DNA from: Novosphingobium subterraneum
GTDB lineage: Bacteria; Pseudomonadota; Alphaproteobacteria; Sphingomonadales; Sphingomonadaceae
NCBI RefSeq assembly: GCF_000807925.1
Contig: NZ_JRVC01000009.1
Location: 117,387-181,386 of the forward strand
Reading direction: 5' to 3'
DNA: 64,000 bases
The notes under the pieces are model-generated. The model saw only the letters and a list, made by a program, of their open reading frames with translations. It was not told where the DNA came from and did no database searches. Position 1 is the stretch's first letter. Every line of letters starts with the position of its first letter. Below are positions 8,794-17,609 of this stretch, in pieces. The translations under genes were made by a program, and so were the position numbers.

Positions 8794-9399
8794 CTATTCG
8801 GGCGACGGTTCCGAACCGGCAGCCGAATCGCCATAATCGCTCGGCACTTCGGCCTGTGCCTCGCTCGCAGCCTGCTCGGCCTCAGCAATGTCGCGGTGCA
8901 TTTCGGCATCCTGCTTGAGCGCCTTGCCTGCAGCCCCTGCAAAGCTGCCATCAACACCGTCGCTTGGCCAGCGGTAGGCAGTCGAGCCCCCGGCAAGCTC
9001 CGGGTTGAATGGACGGTCCTTCAGCGTGGCATCGACCAGTTCGATCACGCGGTTGCGGATCATGTTGTGGGCCATGCCTGCCGCTGCGCCTTCCCCGGCG
9101 CCGCCGCCCTCGCAGGTCACCTTGACCTTGGTCAGCTCGGGCTCAAGCTCGGTCAGGTGCATGTGGCAGACGCGGTGGGCCATGTCGCCCAGGGCATCAT
9201 AGGTGACTTCGGAGCCGCCATTGCCGGTGATGGTCGTCCGCAACCGGAAGAACGGCCCGTCTCCGGACGACGCGATGCGGGCAGAGAGCAGCTTGTCGTA
9301 TGCCTGCTTGCGGCTGAGCGGATATTCGTCAGGCTCGGCGGCGCATCCAGCAAGCAGACTGGCCAGTGCAACTCCAAGAATCAGCCCCGAACGCTTCAT
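8794..9399 (-). CDS. Hypothetical lipoprotein
   Basis: 201 aa. MKRSGLILGVALASLLAGC is a clear lipoprotein signal with lipobox LAGC. The mature part has a conserved-looking core containing LRTTITGNGGSEVTYDALG and two Cys residues (VCHMHL and VTCEGG), then a Glu/Ala-rich acidic tail. I do not recognise a named family. It converges with the GNAT gene five bases away and diverges from the SIMPL gene. Confidence 0.75.
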   Translation of the reverse strand: MKRSGLILGVALASLLAGCAAEPDEYPLSRKQAYDKLLSARIASSGDGPFFRLRTTITGNGGSEVTYDALGDMAHRVCHMHLTELEPELTKVKVTCEGGGAGEGAAAGMAHNMIRNRVIELVDATLKDRPFNPELAGGSTAYRWPSDGVDGSFAGAAGKALKQDAEMHRDIAEAEQAASEAQAEVPSDYGDSAAGSEPSPE

Positions 9400-9433
9400 G
9401 TATTCCCCCCACCCAACATGAACATCACATAAC

Positions 9434-9460
9434 CGCGAAGGATTAATCCGGGGTTTCGCG
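9434..9460. promoter_or_regulatory. Nested inverted repeats between the lipoprotein and SIMPL genes
   Basis: The arms CGCGAA (9434-9439) and TTCGCG (9455-9460) enclose a perfect palindrome GGATTAATCC (9440-9449). It lies in the divergent promoter region and could be an operator. Confidence 0.25.
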
Positions 9461-9537
9461 TTTAACCGGGCACCAGTTCAGGTGTGCGACAGTTGGACTG
9501 GGCAAGTCTTGCCGCAATCCATCAGGAGACAAGCCCC

Positions 9538-10314
9538 GTGAAGTTCTTCAAATCCGCTACCGTTCTTGCCGCACTGCCGCTGGTCGCGCTCGCCGGCGCA
9601 GGCCTTGCGCAGAGTGCGCACGCGCAGGCCGTCTCGTCCGGGCCCGTCGTCGCCGCTGGAAACACCCTGCTCAACATCTCGGCAGAGGGCAAATCCGCCC
9701 GCACACCTGACCTCGCCGTGTTCAACGCCGGCGTCACCACGCAGGGCAAGACAGCGGGCGAAGCGCTGACCGAGAATGCGCAGCGGATGACCGCTGTCAT
9801 CGCCGCCCTGAAGAAAGCCGGCATCGCCGAGCGCGACATCCAGACCAGCAACCTCTCGGTGAACCCGGTCTATGGCCAGCCCAAGCGCCTGCCCGACGGC
9901 TCCTTCGAACAGCAGGATCCGGTGATCATCGGCTATCAGGCGACCAACCAGGTCTCGGTCCGCCAGCGCAAGCTCGACCAGTACGGCAAGGTCATCGATA
10001 CGCTGGTTTCGGCCGGTGCCAATCAGGTCAACGGCCCCACCTTCCAGATCGACAGCCCCGATGGTGCACTCGACGAGGCGCGGCTCGAAGCCATGAAGAA
10101 GGCGCGGGCGCGGGCCGATCTCTATGCCAGGGCCGCAGGGCTGCGCGTTGTCCGCGTGCTCTCGATCAGCGAAAACGGTGGCTGGGCGCCGCCGCAGCCG
10201 CCCGTGATGTTCGCCCGGGCAGAAAAGGCCATGGTGCAAAGCGCTTCGCCAGTGGCCGCAGGCGAGCTTGAAATGACCGTGACCGTCAACGTCAGCTACG
10301 AACTGGCGCCCTGA
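9538..10314 (+). CDS. SIMPL (DUF541) domain periplasmic protein
   Basis: 258 aa from GTG 9538, chosen for its AGGAGA site eight bases upstream and because the product then begins with a classical signal peptide (MKFFKSATVLAALPLVALAG, cleavage expected after AHA near residue 23). The mature protein matches the SIMPL/DUF541 family: an ISAEGKSARTPDLAVFNAGV start, a DIQTSNLSVNPVY block, a QATNQVSV block, and a C-terminal EMTVTVNVSYEL strand. Family members are periplasmic or outer-membrane associated oligomers of uncertain function, some linked to oxidative stress. It stands alone, followed by trpF with its own promoter. Confidence 0.88.
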   Translation: MKFFKSATVLAALPLVALAGAGLAQSAHAQAVSSGPVVAAGNTLLNISAEGKSARTPDLAVFNAGVTTQGKTAGEALTENAQRMTAVIAALKKAGIAERDIQTSNLSVNPVYGQPKRLPDGSFEQQDPVIIGYQATNQVSVRQRKLDQYGKVIDTLVSAGANQVNGPTFQIDSPDGALDEARLEAMKKARARADLYARAAGLRVVRVLSISENGGWAPPQPPVMFARAEKAMVQSASPVAAGELEMTVTVNVSYELAP

Positions 10315-10321
10315 GGCCTGA

Positions 10322-10351
10322 TTGACATGGGCGGCGCGCCTCTCCTAACGC
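10322..10351 (+). promoter_or_regulatory. Predicted promoter of trpF, start on the ATG
   Basis: A consensus TTGACA (10322-10327), an 18-bp spacer and TAACGC (10346-10351). Seven bases later is the trpF ATG at 10359, so the predicted transcript would be leaderless; no Shine-Dalgarno is visible. Confidence 0.5.
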
Positions 10352-10358
10352 GCCGCTC

Positions 10359-11003
10359 ATGCCTGGACCGTCCATCAAGATCTGCGGGGTGACCACCCGC
10401 GACGCGCTTTCCGCCACGATCGAGGCGCAGGCAAGCCATGTCGGATTCAACTTCTTCCCGCCCTCCCCGCGCTTTCTTGCGCTGGCCGATGCTCCGGCCC
10501 TGGCCATGCAGGCCGAAGGCCGGTTGACCCGCGTCGGCGTGTTCGTCGATGCCGATGATGCGGCTCTGGGCGATGCCGTGGCCGCGGCCCGGCTCGACGC
10601 AATCCAACTGCACGGCAAGGAAGACCCGGCGCGGGCGGCGGCAATTCGCACCCGTTTCGGCAAGTCGGTGTGGAAGGTGATTTCGGTGGCAGGCCCGGGC
10701 GACGTGGCCAAGGCCGATGCCTATGCCGGTGTTGCCGACTTCATCCTGTTCGATGCCAAGACGCCAAAGGGCGCGGCGCTACCCGGTGGCCTTGGCCTTG
10801 CGTTCGATTGGGACCTGCTGCGTGCCTACAAGGGCCCGCTGCCATGGGGGCTTGCCGGGGGGCTTTCGCCCGCGAACGTGGCAGAGGCCGTGCGCGGCAC
10901 CGGCACGTCGCTGATCGATGTGTCGTCTGGCGTAGAGAGCGCTCCGGGCGTCAAGGATGCCGACCGCATTCGCACCTTCTGCTTCAACGCGCGGACTGCC
11001 TGA
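10359..11003 (+). CDS. trpF: Phosphoribosylanthranilate isomerase
   Basis: 214 aa. The TIM-barrel start IKICGVTT carries the catalytic Cys; the catalytic Asp lies in the FILFDAKT strand; GLAGGLSPANV and DVSSGVESAPGVKD form the phosphate-binding loops. It isomerises N-(5-phosphoribosyl)anthranilate to CdRP in tryptophan synthesis. It belongs with trpB-trpA downstream, but a minus-strand beta-barrel gene and its promoter region interrupt the cluster. The ATG has no Shine-Dalgarno and sits seven bases from the -10 box. Confidence 0.96.
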   Translation: MPGPSIKICGVTTRDALSATIEAQASHVGFNFFPPSPRFLALADAPALAMQAEGRLTRVGVFVDADDAALGDAVAAARLDAIQLHGKEDPARAAAIRTRFGKSVWKVISVAGPGDVAKADAYAGVADFILFDAKTPKGAALPGGLGLAFDWDLLRAYKGPLPWGLAGGLSPANVAEAVRGTGTSLIDVSSGVESAPGVKDADRIRTFCFNARTA

Positions 11004-11031
11004 CACATAATATCCCGCGTCCAAACGAAAA

Positions 11032-11057
11032 CGGGCGACCTCTTTCGAGGCCGCCCG
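11032..11057. terminator. Rho-independent terminator between trpF and the beta-barrel gene
   Basis: CGGGCG-A-CCTC / GAGG-C-CGCCCG with a TTTC loop. An A-rich left flank gives a T-rich tail on the minus strand, so it mainly terminates the minus-strand gene. It may also serve the convergent trpF. Confidence 0.7.
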
Positions 11058-11084
11058 CTTCATTTCGCTTGTGGCGAAGTTCGA

Positions 11085-11543
11085 TCAGAACTTCACGCCG
11101 AGGCCGACAGCAACTGCGTCGACGTCGATCGTGCTGTCCTTCACGAAAAAGTGACGGTACTCGACCTTGCCGTAGAACTTGCCGAACGAGTGCTGGTAGC
11201 CAGCGCCGGCAGTCCAGGTGCCATCGCACAGGTCGCAGAATTCGGTGTTGTAACCGCCAACAGCGTAGAGCTTGCCAGCTTCGGCGATCTTCGCACCGAC
11301 GCGGCCGTTGAAGCCGAACGAAACCTTGGTGCCTTCGGTCAGCAGCTTGTCAGCCGAAACTTCGGCGCCGACGAATGCGGTCGAACCGAGGTCGTAGTCG
11401 TAGCCAGCGGCCACGCCAGCGATTGCTTCGCTTTCACCATCGCTCCATGCAACGCCGCCGCGTGCTTCGACGCGGGTTTCGTTGGCGAGAGCCGGGGTAG
11501 CAGCAACAAGCGAGGCTGCGAGAGAGATAAGAACCAGACGCAT
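11085..11543 (-). CDS. Small outer-membrane beta-barrel protein
   Basis: 152 aa from ATG 11543, with AGGAG eight bases upstream. A signal peptide (MRLVLISLAASLVAATPALA) is followed by alternating amphipathic strands and a terminal Phe (VAVGLGVKF), typical of outer-membrane proteins recognised by BamA. At this length an eight-stranded barrel is expected. A CDLC pair in a loop is unusual for a barrel. It is transcribed opposite to the surrounding trp genes. Confidence 0.8.
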   Translation of the reverse strand: MRLVLISLAASLVAATPALANETRVEARGGVAWSDGESEAIAGVAAGYDYDLGSTAFVGAEVSADKLLTEGTKVSFGFNGRVGAKIAEAGKLYAVGGYNTEFCDLCDGTWTAGAGYQHSFGKFYGKVEYRHFFVKDSTIDVDAVAVGLGVKF

Positions 11544-11926
11544 AGATTTTACTCCTGACTTTTTGGCCCCTTCTGTGAAGGTGGCGAGGCGGCAGGTAGA
11601 ACCGGTCCAGTTCGGAGACAATGACGAAAGTCACAAGAAATTCAAATCCATCCGAGGATGTGACATAGCTGCAACATTCGGCAGCCTAACAATCGCAGAT
11701 ACTTTCGAGAATTACTTGGCCATTATTATAACGCCAAAAGGCGACCCCTTTCGGAGCCGCCTTCACGACGTTGCAAGGACGCCCTAGTCTGATCAAGATT
11801 GCCCGCACATGAACGGATCGTGCAGGTTGCCGCAATGCAGCATGGTATCCTTGCACCGCCCCTGCCCCAAAGGCGCAGGCATTGCAAATCTGGACTTTCC
11901 GCAAAGGCTCTGCCAAGCGCGAGCCC
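11544..11926. other. Gap between the beta-barrel gene and trpB
   Basis: About 380 bp without a supported gene. It is AT-richer than its surroundings near 11690-11735. It holds the promoter region of the barrel gene (minus) and of trpB (plus). A hairpin at 11738-11763 (AAGGCG...CGCCTT with mismatches) closely resembles the terminator at 11032-11057 and is likewise preceded by an A-run. Confidence 0.4.
11738..11763 (-). terminator. Orphan terminator-like hairpin
   Basis: Arms AAGGCG and CGCCTT with an imperfect inner stem and a TTTC loop, followed on the minus strand by TTTTGGCG. No minus-strand gene lies immediately upstream, so it could end an unannotated small transcript or be a relic of a lost gene copy. 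Confidence 0.35.
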
Positions 11927-13141
11927 ATGAACGCGCAGACTCCCAACAGCTTCCGCAACCAGCCCGACGAACGCGGCCACTTCGGCCAGTTCGGCGGTCG
12001 CTATGTCGCCGAAACGCTGATGCCGCTGATCCTCGATCTCGAGCAGGAATATCGCAAGGCCAAGGCCGACCCGGCGTTCCAGGCCGAGTTCGACGATCTG
12101 CTCGAACACTATGTTGGCAGACCGAGCCCGCTCTATTTCGCGCCCCGGCTGACCGAGGAATTGGGCGGCGCCCAGGTCTGGTTCAAGCGCGATGAGCTGA
12201 ACCACACCGGCGCGCACAAGATCAACAACTGCATCGGCCAGATCCTGCTCGCCATGCGCATGGGCAAGACGCGGATCATCGCCGAAACCGGCGCGGGCCA
12301 GCACGGCGTCGCCACCGCCACGGTCTGCGCGCGCTTCGGCCTGCCTTGCGTGATCTTCATGGGCGCAACCGACGTGGAGCGGCAGAAGCCCAACGTGTTC
12401 CGCATGAAGCTGCTGGGCGCCGAAGTCGTGCCCGTCACCGCGGGCGCGGGCACGCTGAAGGATGCGATGAACGAGGCGCTGCGCGACTGGGTGGCGAACG
12501 TGCACAACACGTTCTATATCATCGGCACTGCCGCAGGTCCCCACCCCTATCCGGAACTCGTCCGCGATTTCCAGAGCGTGATCGGCAAGGAAGCGCGCGC
12601 GCAAATGCTCGCCCGCACCGGACGCCTGCCTGACGTGCTGGTCGCGGCCATCGGCGGCGGTTCGAACGCCATCGGCCTTTTCCACCCGTTCCTCGATGAT
12701 GCCAGCGTCAAGATGCTCGGCGTGGAAGCGGCGGGCCATGGGCTGGACAAGGAGCACGCTGCATCGCTCGCAGGCGGACGCCCCGGCATCCTCCACGGCA
12801 ACAAGACCTACCTGCTGCAGGACGAAGACGGCCAGATCACCGAAGGCCACTCGATCTCGGCGGGCCTCGACTATCCCGGCATCGGGCCCGAGCATTCATG
12901 GCTCAAGGAAATCGGCCGCGTCGATTATACCTCGGTGACCGACAAGGAAGCCCTGGACGCCTTCCAGCTGCTCTGCCGCACCGAAGGCATCATCCCCGCG
13001 CTGGAACCCGCCCACGCCATCGCCGCCGTCAAGAAGCTCGCGCCGACGATGGACAAGGACCAGATCATCCTCGCCAACCTGTGCGGTCGGGGGGATAAGG
13101 ATATCTTCTCGGTGGCGGAGCATCTGGGAGTTTCGTTGTGA
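11927..13141 (+). CDS. trpB: Tryptophan synthase beta chain
   Basis: 404 aa from ATG 11927. The PLP lysine is in [13 protein letters not shown], the glycine-rich phosphate loop is GGGSNAIG, and [10 protein letters not shown] and [12 protein letters not shown] active-site blocks are intact. It condenses indole and serine to tryptophan in complex with TrpA, with indole channelled between subunits. The stop overlaps the trpA GTG by four bases, consistent with equimolar coupled synthesis. The Shine-Dalgarno is weak (GCGAG). Confidence 0.97.
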   Translation: MNAQTPNSFRNQPDERGHFGQFGGRYVAETLMPLILDLEQEYRKAKADPAFQAEFDDLLEHYVGRPSPLYFAPRLTEELGGAQVWFKRDELNHTGAHKINNCIGQILLAMRMGKTRIIAETGAGQHGVATATVCARFGLPCVIFMGATDVERQKPNVFRMKLLGAEVVPVTAGAGTLKDAMNEALRDWVANVHNTFYIIGTAAGPHPYPELVRDFQSVIGKEARAQMLARTGRLPDVLVAAIGGGSNAIGLFHPFLDDASVKMLGVEAAGHGLDKEHAASLAGGRPGILHGNKTYLLQDEDGQITEGHSISAGLDYPGIGPEHSWLKEIGRVDYTSVTDKEALDAFQLLCRTEGIIPALEPAHAIAAVKKLAPTMDKDQIILANLCGRGDKDIFSVAEHLGVSL

Positions 13142-13938
13142 CCCGCCTCTCCTCCGCCTTCGCCAAGGGCCGCCCGGCCCTCGTCACTTTCGTCACGGGC
13201 GGTGATCCGACGCCAGGCGCCACCGCTTCCATCCTCGATGCTCTCGTCGAAGGCGGCGCGGACGTGATCGAGCTGGGCATGCCCTTCACCGATCCGATGG
13301 CCGATGGTCCGGCGATCCAGCTGGCCAATCTGCGCAGCCTTGGCGCTGGCACCAAGACGGCTGATATCCTGCGCATCGCCACCGAATTCCGCGCGCGTCA
13401 CCCGGACGTGCCGCTGGTGCTGATGGGCTATGCCAATCCGATGACCATCCGTGGCGCCGATTGGTTCGCCGCCGAATGCGTCAAGGCGGGCGTCGATGGC
13501 GTGATCTGCGTCGACATTCCGCCAGAGGAAGACGCCGAACTTGGCCCTGCCCTGCGCGCGGCCGGCGTTTCACTGATCCGCCTCGCCACGCCGACAACCG
13601 ACCATGCGCGGCTGCCCGCCGTGCTCGAAGGTTCGTCCGGCTTTCTCTACTACGTCTCGGTCGCCGGGATCACCGGCATGCAGCAGGCGGCGCAATCGTC
13701 CATCGAAGAGGCCGTGGCGCGGATCAAGGCTTCGGCGACGATTCCGGTTGCCGTCGGCTTCGGCGTGCGCACGCCCGAACAGGCCGGGGCCATTGCCAAG
13801 GTTGCCGATGGCGTTGTCGTCGGATCGGCCTTCATCGATCTCGTCGCCAAGCATGGTGCGGATGCCGCTGGCCCGGTGAAGGAACTCACCGCTGCGCTTG
13901 CCGCCGCCGTCCACTCTGCCCGCAAGGAACTCGTATGA
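13138..13938 (+). CDS. trpA: Tryptophan synthase alpha chain
   Basis: 266 aa with a GTG start inside the trpB stop. [17 protein letters not shown] contains the catalytic Glu and Asp; [12 protein letters not shown] and [11 protein letters not shown] form the indole-glycerol-phosphate site. It cleaves indole-3-glycerol phosphate to indole and glyceraldehyde 3-phosphate. Its stop overlaps the accD start (ATGA), so trpB-trpA-accD form one coupled unit. Confidence 0.97.
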   Translation: MTRLSSAFAKGRPALVTFVTGGDPTPGATASILDALVEGGADVIELGMPFTDPMADGPAIQLANLRSLGAGTKTADILRIATEFRARHPDVPLVLMGYANPMTIRGADWFAAECVKAGVDGVICVDIPPEEDAELGPALRAAGVSLIRLATPTTDHARLPAVLEGSSGFLYYVSVAGITGMQQAAQSSIEEAVARIKASATIPVAVGFGVRTPEQAGAIAKVADGVVVGSAFIDLVAKHGADAAGPVKELTAALAAAVHSARKELV

Positions 13939-14786
13939 GCTGGCTCAACAAGGTCCGCAACGCGCTTCCCTTCACGCCGAAGCGGGACACGCCGGACAAC
14001 CTGTGGATCAAGTGCCCTTCGTGCAGCGAAATGCTGTTCACGAAGGACTATGAGGACAACCTCTCGGTCTGCTCCTATTGCGACCACCACGGCCGCATTG
14101 GTGCCGACGCACGGTTCGACCAGTTGCTCGACGCTGGCTACGAGCTGCTGCCCGCGCCCAAGGTCAAGGAAGACCCGCTCAAGTTCCGCGACAGCAAGAA
14201 GTACGTCGATCGCCTGAAGGCCGCCCGCGCTGCCAATCCCCATGCCGATGCGCTGACCAATGCCTTCGGCAGGATCGAAGGGCAGAAAGCCGTGGTCGGC
14301 GTGCAGGAATTCGCGTTCATGGGCGGCTCGATGGGCATGGCCGTGGGCAATGCCTTCGTCGCCGGATGCGAGCGCGCGATCAAGGAGAAGTGCCCCTACG
14401 TGGCCGTAACCGCAGCAGGCGGCGCGCGCATGCAGGAGGGCATCCTCAGCCTGATGCAGATGCCGCGTTCGACCGTGGCCATCGCCCGCCTGCGTGCGGC
14501 AGGCCTGCCCTACATCGTGGTGCTGACCGATCCGACCACCGGCGGCGTGACCGCGTCCTACGCGATGCTGGGCGACGTGCAGATTGCCGAACCCGGTGCG
14601 CTCATCGGCTTTGCGGGGCAGCGCGTCATCCAGGACACGATCCGCGAGAAGCTGCCCGAAGGCTTCCAGCGCGCCGAATACCTCCACGCCCACGGCATGG
14701 TCGACATGGTCACCCACCGCCGCGACCTGAAGGTGACGCTGGCGCAGGTGATCGATTACCTGATGGCGGGCAAGGCGGCGGCTTAA
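13935..14786 (+). CDS. accD: Acetyl-CoA carboxylase carboxyltransferase subunit beta
   Basis: 283 aa from ATG 13935, overlapping the trpA stop. The N-terminal zinc finger is visible as CPSC (about residues 27-30) and CSYC (46-49). The crotonase-like carboxyltransferase domain follows, with [10 protein letters not shown] and GGARMQEG oxyanion-hole glycines. With AccA it transfers carboxyl from biotin-BCCP to acetyl-CoA to make malonyl-CoA. The trpA-accD-folC order is common in alphaproteobacteria. Confidence 0.97.
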   Translation: MSWLNKVRNALPFTPKRDTPDNLWIKCPSCSEMLFTKDYEDNLSVCSYCDHHGRIGADARFDQLLDAGYELLPAPKVKEDPLKFRDSKKYVDRLKAARAANPHADALTNAFGRIEGQKAVVGVQEFAFMGGSMGMAVGNAFVAGCERAIKEKCPYVAVTAAGGARMQEGILSLMQMPRSTVAIARLRAAGLPYIVVLTDPTTGGVTASYAMLGDVQIAEPGALIGFAGQRVIQDTIREKLPEGFQRAEYLHAHGMVDMVTHRRDLKVTLAQVIDYLMAGKAAA

Positions 14787-14847
14787 GGGCCCTTCCACCA
14801 ACAGCAAAGTTCCTCCCCGTTTTCACGAAGTGCAAATGGGGATGTGG

Positions 14848-14864
14848 CATTGGCAACGCCAATG
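14848..14864 (+). promoter_or_regulatory. Hairpin just upstream of the folC ribosome site
   Basis: CATTGGC-AAC-GCCAATG is a perfect 7-bp stem with a 3-nt loop, ending a few bases before the GGAGGGG of folC. It lies in a 90-bp accD-folC gap and could modulate folC translation. Confidence 0.3.
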
Positions 14865-14877
14865 ACGGAGGGGTTGC

Positions 14878-16185
14878 TTGAAAGACTTCGCGATCTCCGA
14901 GAACCCGGCGGTGCAGGCGCAGCTTGATCGCCTTGGCGCACTGTCGCTGCCATCGGGGCGCCTTGGCCTGGATACCGTGCGCGAACTCTGCGCGCGGCTT
15001 GGCAATCCGCAGGACCGCCTGCCGCCAGTGTTCCATGTTGCCGGAACCAACGGCAAGGGTTCGACCTGCACCTACCTGCGATACATCCTCGAGGCCGAAG
15101 GGCTGACGGTTCACTCCGCCACCAAGCCGCATCTGGTCCGCTACAACGAACGCATCCGCATCGCCGGCAAGCTGATCGAGGACGATCTGCTCGCCGCGCT
15201 GCTCAAGGAAGTGATGGACGCGGGCGAAGGGCTCGAGCCGAGCTTCTTCGAGGTAACCACGGTCGCCACTTTCCTTGCCTATGCCCGCACGCCTGCGGAC
15301 GCCTGCGTGATCGAAACCGGGCTTGGCGGCAGGCTCGATGCCACCAACGTGATGCCGACCGCTGCGGTCTGCGGAATTGCGACGCTGGGCATGGACCATG
15401 AAGCGTTCCTGCTCGCGCCCGAAGAGGGCGTGCCGACCGATCCGCTTGCCCGGATCGCGTTCGAAAAGGCCAGCATCGCGAAGCCCGGCGTGCCGCTCGT
15501 GACGATGGCCTATAGCCAAGTCGCCGCCGATTCGGTGGCCGAGACGGCGGCTCGAATCGGTGCGCCGTTGATCATGCGTGGGCGCGACTGGGATGCCGAG
15601 ATTGCCAGCTCGATCCTCTATCGCGACGAGCATGGCGAGTTGCCGCTGCCCCTGCCCGCCCTGCCCGGGACGCACCAAGCAGAGAATGCGGCACTGGCAG
15701 TCGCAATGATCCGGCACCAGCATGCCGTGCAGGTGACGCTGGGCGCGCTCGGCAAGGGCATCGTCGATGCGCGGTGGCCGGCGCGCTTGCAGCGTCTGGG
15801 CGCGGGGCCGCTGACAGATCTGGCAGGCAGGCGCACCGTTTGGCTTGATGGTGGGCACAATCCCGATGCGGGGCGTGCCATTGCGCGGCATCTTGAAGGC
15901 CAGCCACCGGTGCACCTGATCATGGGCATGCTGGCCAACAAGGACCCCTCGGCGATACTCGCGCCGCTGGCGGACCGCGCCCTGTCAATCTCCGTCGTAC
16001 CGGCCCCCGGGCACGATGCGCACAAGCCTGCTGACTTCGCGCCGTTCACCAGCCTGCCCGTCGGCAGTTTTGCCACGGTGCCTGAAGCGCTGGCGGCCTT
16101 GCCACCCGAGGGTGACGTGCTGATCGTCGGTTCGCTCTATCTCGCGGGCGAAGTGCTGCGGCTGAACGACGAGATTCCGGACTGA
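14878..16185 (+). CDS. folC: Folylpolyglutamate synthase / dihydrofolate synthase
   Basis: 435 aa from TTG 14878, supported by a strong GGAGGGG upstream; no in-frame ATG gives a sensible N-terminus. The Mur-ligase-like P-loop VAGTNGKGST is at about residues 59-68, followed by the TKPHLVRYNERI substrate block, ETGLGGRLDATNV and a C-terminal WLDGGHNPDAG motif. It adds dihydropteroate to glutamate and extends folate polyglutamate tails. It abuts the convergent transporter gene with no spacer. Confidence 0.95.
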   Translation: MKDFAISENPAVQAQLDRLGALSLPSGRLGLDTVRELCARLGNPQDRLPPVFHVAGTNGKGSTCTYLRYILEAEGLTVHSATKPHLVRYNERIRIAGKLIEDDLLAALLKEVMDAGEGLEPSFFEVTTVATFLAYARTPADACVIETGLGGRLDATNVMPTAAVCGIATLGMDHEAFLLAPEEGVPTDPLARIAFEKASIAKPGVPLVTMAYSQVAADSVAETAARIGAPLIMRGRDWDAEIASSILYRDEHGELPLPLPALPGTHQAENAALAVAMIRHQHAVQVTLGALGKGIVDARWPARLQRLGAGPLTDLAGRRTVWLDGGHNPDAGRAIARHLEGQPPVHLIMGMLANKDPSAILAPLADRALSISVVPAPGHDAHKPADFAPFTSLPVGSFATVPEALAALPPEGDVLIVGSLYLAGEVLRLNDEIPD

Positions 16186-17511
16186 TCAGGCGAAAGGATC
16201 GGCGTCAGATCCCTCCTCGCCCGCCGTGCCCATCGCCGCATCGACAAGGCCGCTGCGGCTCATCCACCAGAACAGCACGATGCCCGGCAGCGCCAGCACC
16301 GTGGTGAGCAGGTAGAAGTTCACGTAGCCCATGCCCTCGATCAGAGCGCCTGCGGTGGTGCCGGTGGCAAAGCGGCCGACGATGCTCGCAGCAGCGGAGA
16401 TCAGCGCATATTGGGCCGCCGTGTAGCGCAAGTCGCACAGCGCCGAGAAGTACGCGACGACAACGACGCCGCCATAGCCCGAGGCGACGTTCTCGAATCC
16501 GATCGCACCGGCCATGCCCAGGTTGGAATGGCCAGCCGCCGCAAGCGCCGCGAAGGAAAGATTCGACACCGCCATCAGCACCAGCGCCAGCAGGACCGAG
16601 CGCTTCAGGCCCATCTTCGCATAAGCCACGCCGCCGATGAACACGCCGATCAGGTAGGCCCAGAAGCCGACGCCAACGTCCCAGATCGCGATTTCGTCGT
16701 TGGTGAAGCCGAGATCGTCGAACAGTAGCCGGAAGGTGAGGTTCGCCAGCGTGTCGCCCACTTTGTGAACAAGGATAAACAGCAGCACCAGCCAGGCGCC
16801 GTGCCGATGGAAGAACTCGCCAAACGGCCCGATGATCGAAGCAATGACTTCGCCCACGCCCTTGCGCGCGGTGGGCTCGCGGTGGCGTTCGGGTTCACCC
16901 AGGATCAGCGCCGTCAGCATGGCCGGCAGGGCGAAGAGTGCACAGGCGAGATAGGCCGCGCTCCAGCCGGAACGCGCCGCCATGAACAGCGCCAGCGCCC
17001 CTGCCCCTGCCGAGCCGATGCGCCAGCCATACTGGCTCATGCCCGAGCCCGTGCCGAGTTGGTAGGGCTTCAAGGTCTCGATGCGGTAGGCGTCGATCAC
17101 GATGTCGAAAGTCGCCCCCGCGACGCCGACCAGCACGGCCGCCAGCACCGTCGCGCCAAGATCCGCCGAGGGATCGACCAGCGCCAGGTTGGCGACTGCG
17201 GCCATGACCAGAGATCCGGCCAGCAGCATCCATGATACACGCTGCCCCAGCCGCCCGAGCAGCGGCAGATGTACGCCGTCGACCAGCCATGCCCAGAAGA
17301 TCTTCAGGTTGTAGACGAGAAACGCGAGCGTAAAGGCGGTGACCGTCTTCTTGTCGATCCCGTCCTGCGCCAGCCTGGTCGTCAGCGTCGCGCCGATCAT
17401 TGCATAGGGAAAGCCCGAGGACACGCCGAGGAAGAACGCGGCCAGCGATTCCTTCTCAAGATAGGGGCGCACCGAGTCCCACAGGTTCCGGTCACTGGCC
17501 TCGGTGCTCAT
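16186..17511 (-). CDS. AmpG-like MFS muropeptide permease
   Basis: 441 aa from ATG 17511. About 12-14 hydrophobic helices are visible, with the AmpG-type start (YLEKESLAAFFLGVSSGFPY), a GATLTTRLAQDGIDKKTVTAF loop split by a helix turn, and FAWLVDGVHLPLLGRLGQR-like cytoplasmic loop 2-3. AmpG imports anhydro-muropeptides released during peptidoglycan turnover into the cytoplasm. No amp beta-lactamase genes are nearby, and orthology to AmpG rather than another small-molecule permease is inferred. Confidence 0.78.
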   Translation of the reverse strand: MSTEASDRNLWDSVRPYLEKESLAAFFLGVSSGFPYAMIGATLTTRLAQDGIDKKTVTAFTLAFLVYNLKIFWAWLVDGVHLPLLGRLGQRVSWMLLAGSLVMAAVANLALVDPSADLGATVLAAVLVGVAGATFDIVIDAYRIETLKPYQLGTGSGMSQYGWRIGSAGAGALALFMAARSGWSAAYLACALFALPAMLTALILGEPERHREPTARKGVGEVIASIIGPFGEFFHRHGAWLVLLFILVHKVGDTLANLTFRLLFDDLGFTNDEIAIWDVGVGFWAYLIGVFIGGVAYAKMGLKRSVLLALVLMAVSNLSFAALAAAGHSNLGMAGAIGFENVASGYGGVVVVAYFSALCDLRYTAAQYALISAAASIVGRFATGTTAGALIEGMGYVNFYLLTTVLALPGIVLFWWMSRSGLVDAAMGTAGEEGSDADPFA

Positions 17512-17609
17512 CGACGACTGCGCTCCCTCAAATGTTGCTGGCAGACTAGCGGCCAATTCCAGCGGCGCTAGGGGTGACGCAAGAGGCGTTCTCGCGTAAG
17601 GGCTGCCCC

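Noticed and set aside
11686..11958. 90-codon minus-strand frame upstream of the beta-barrel gene
   Set aside because: Overlaps the trpB start, has no ribosome site and no protein-like pattern.
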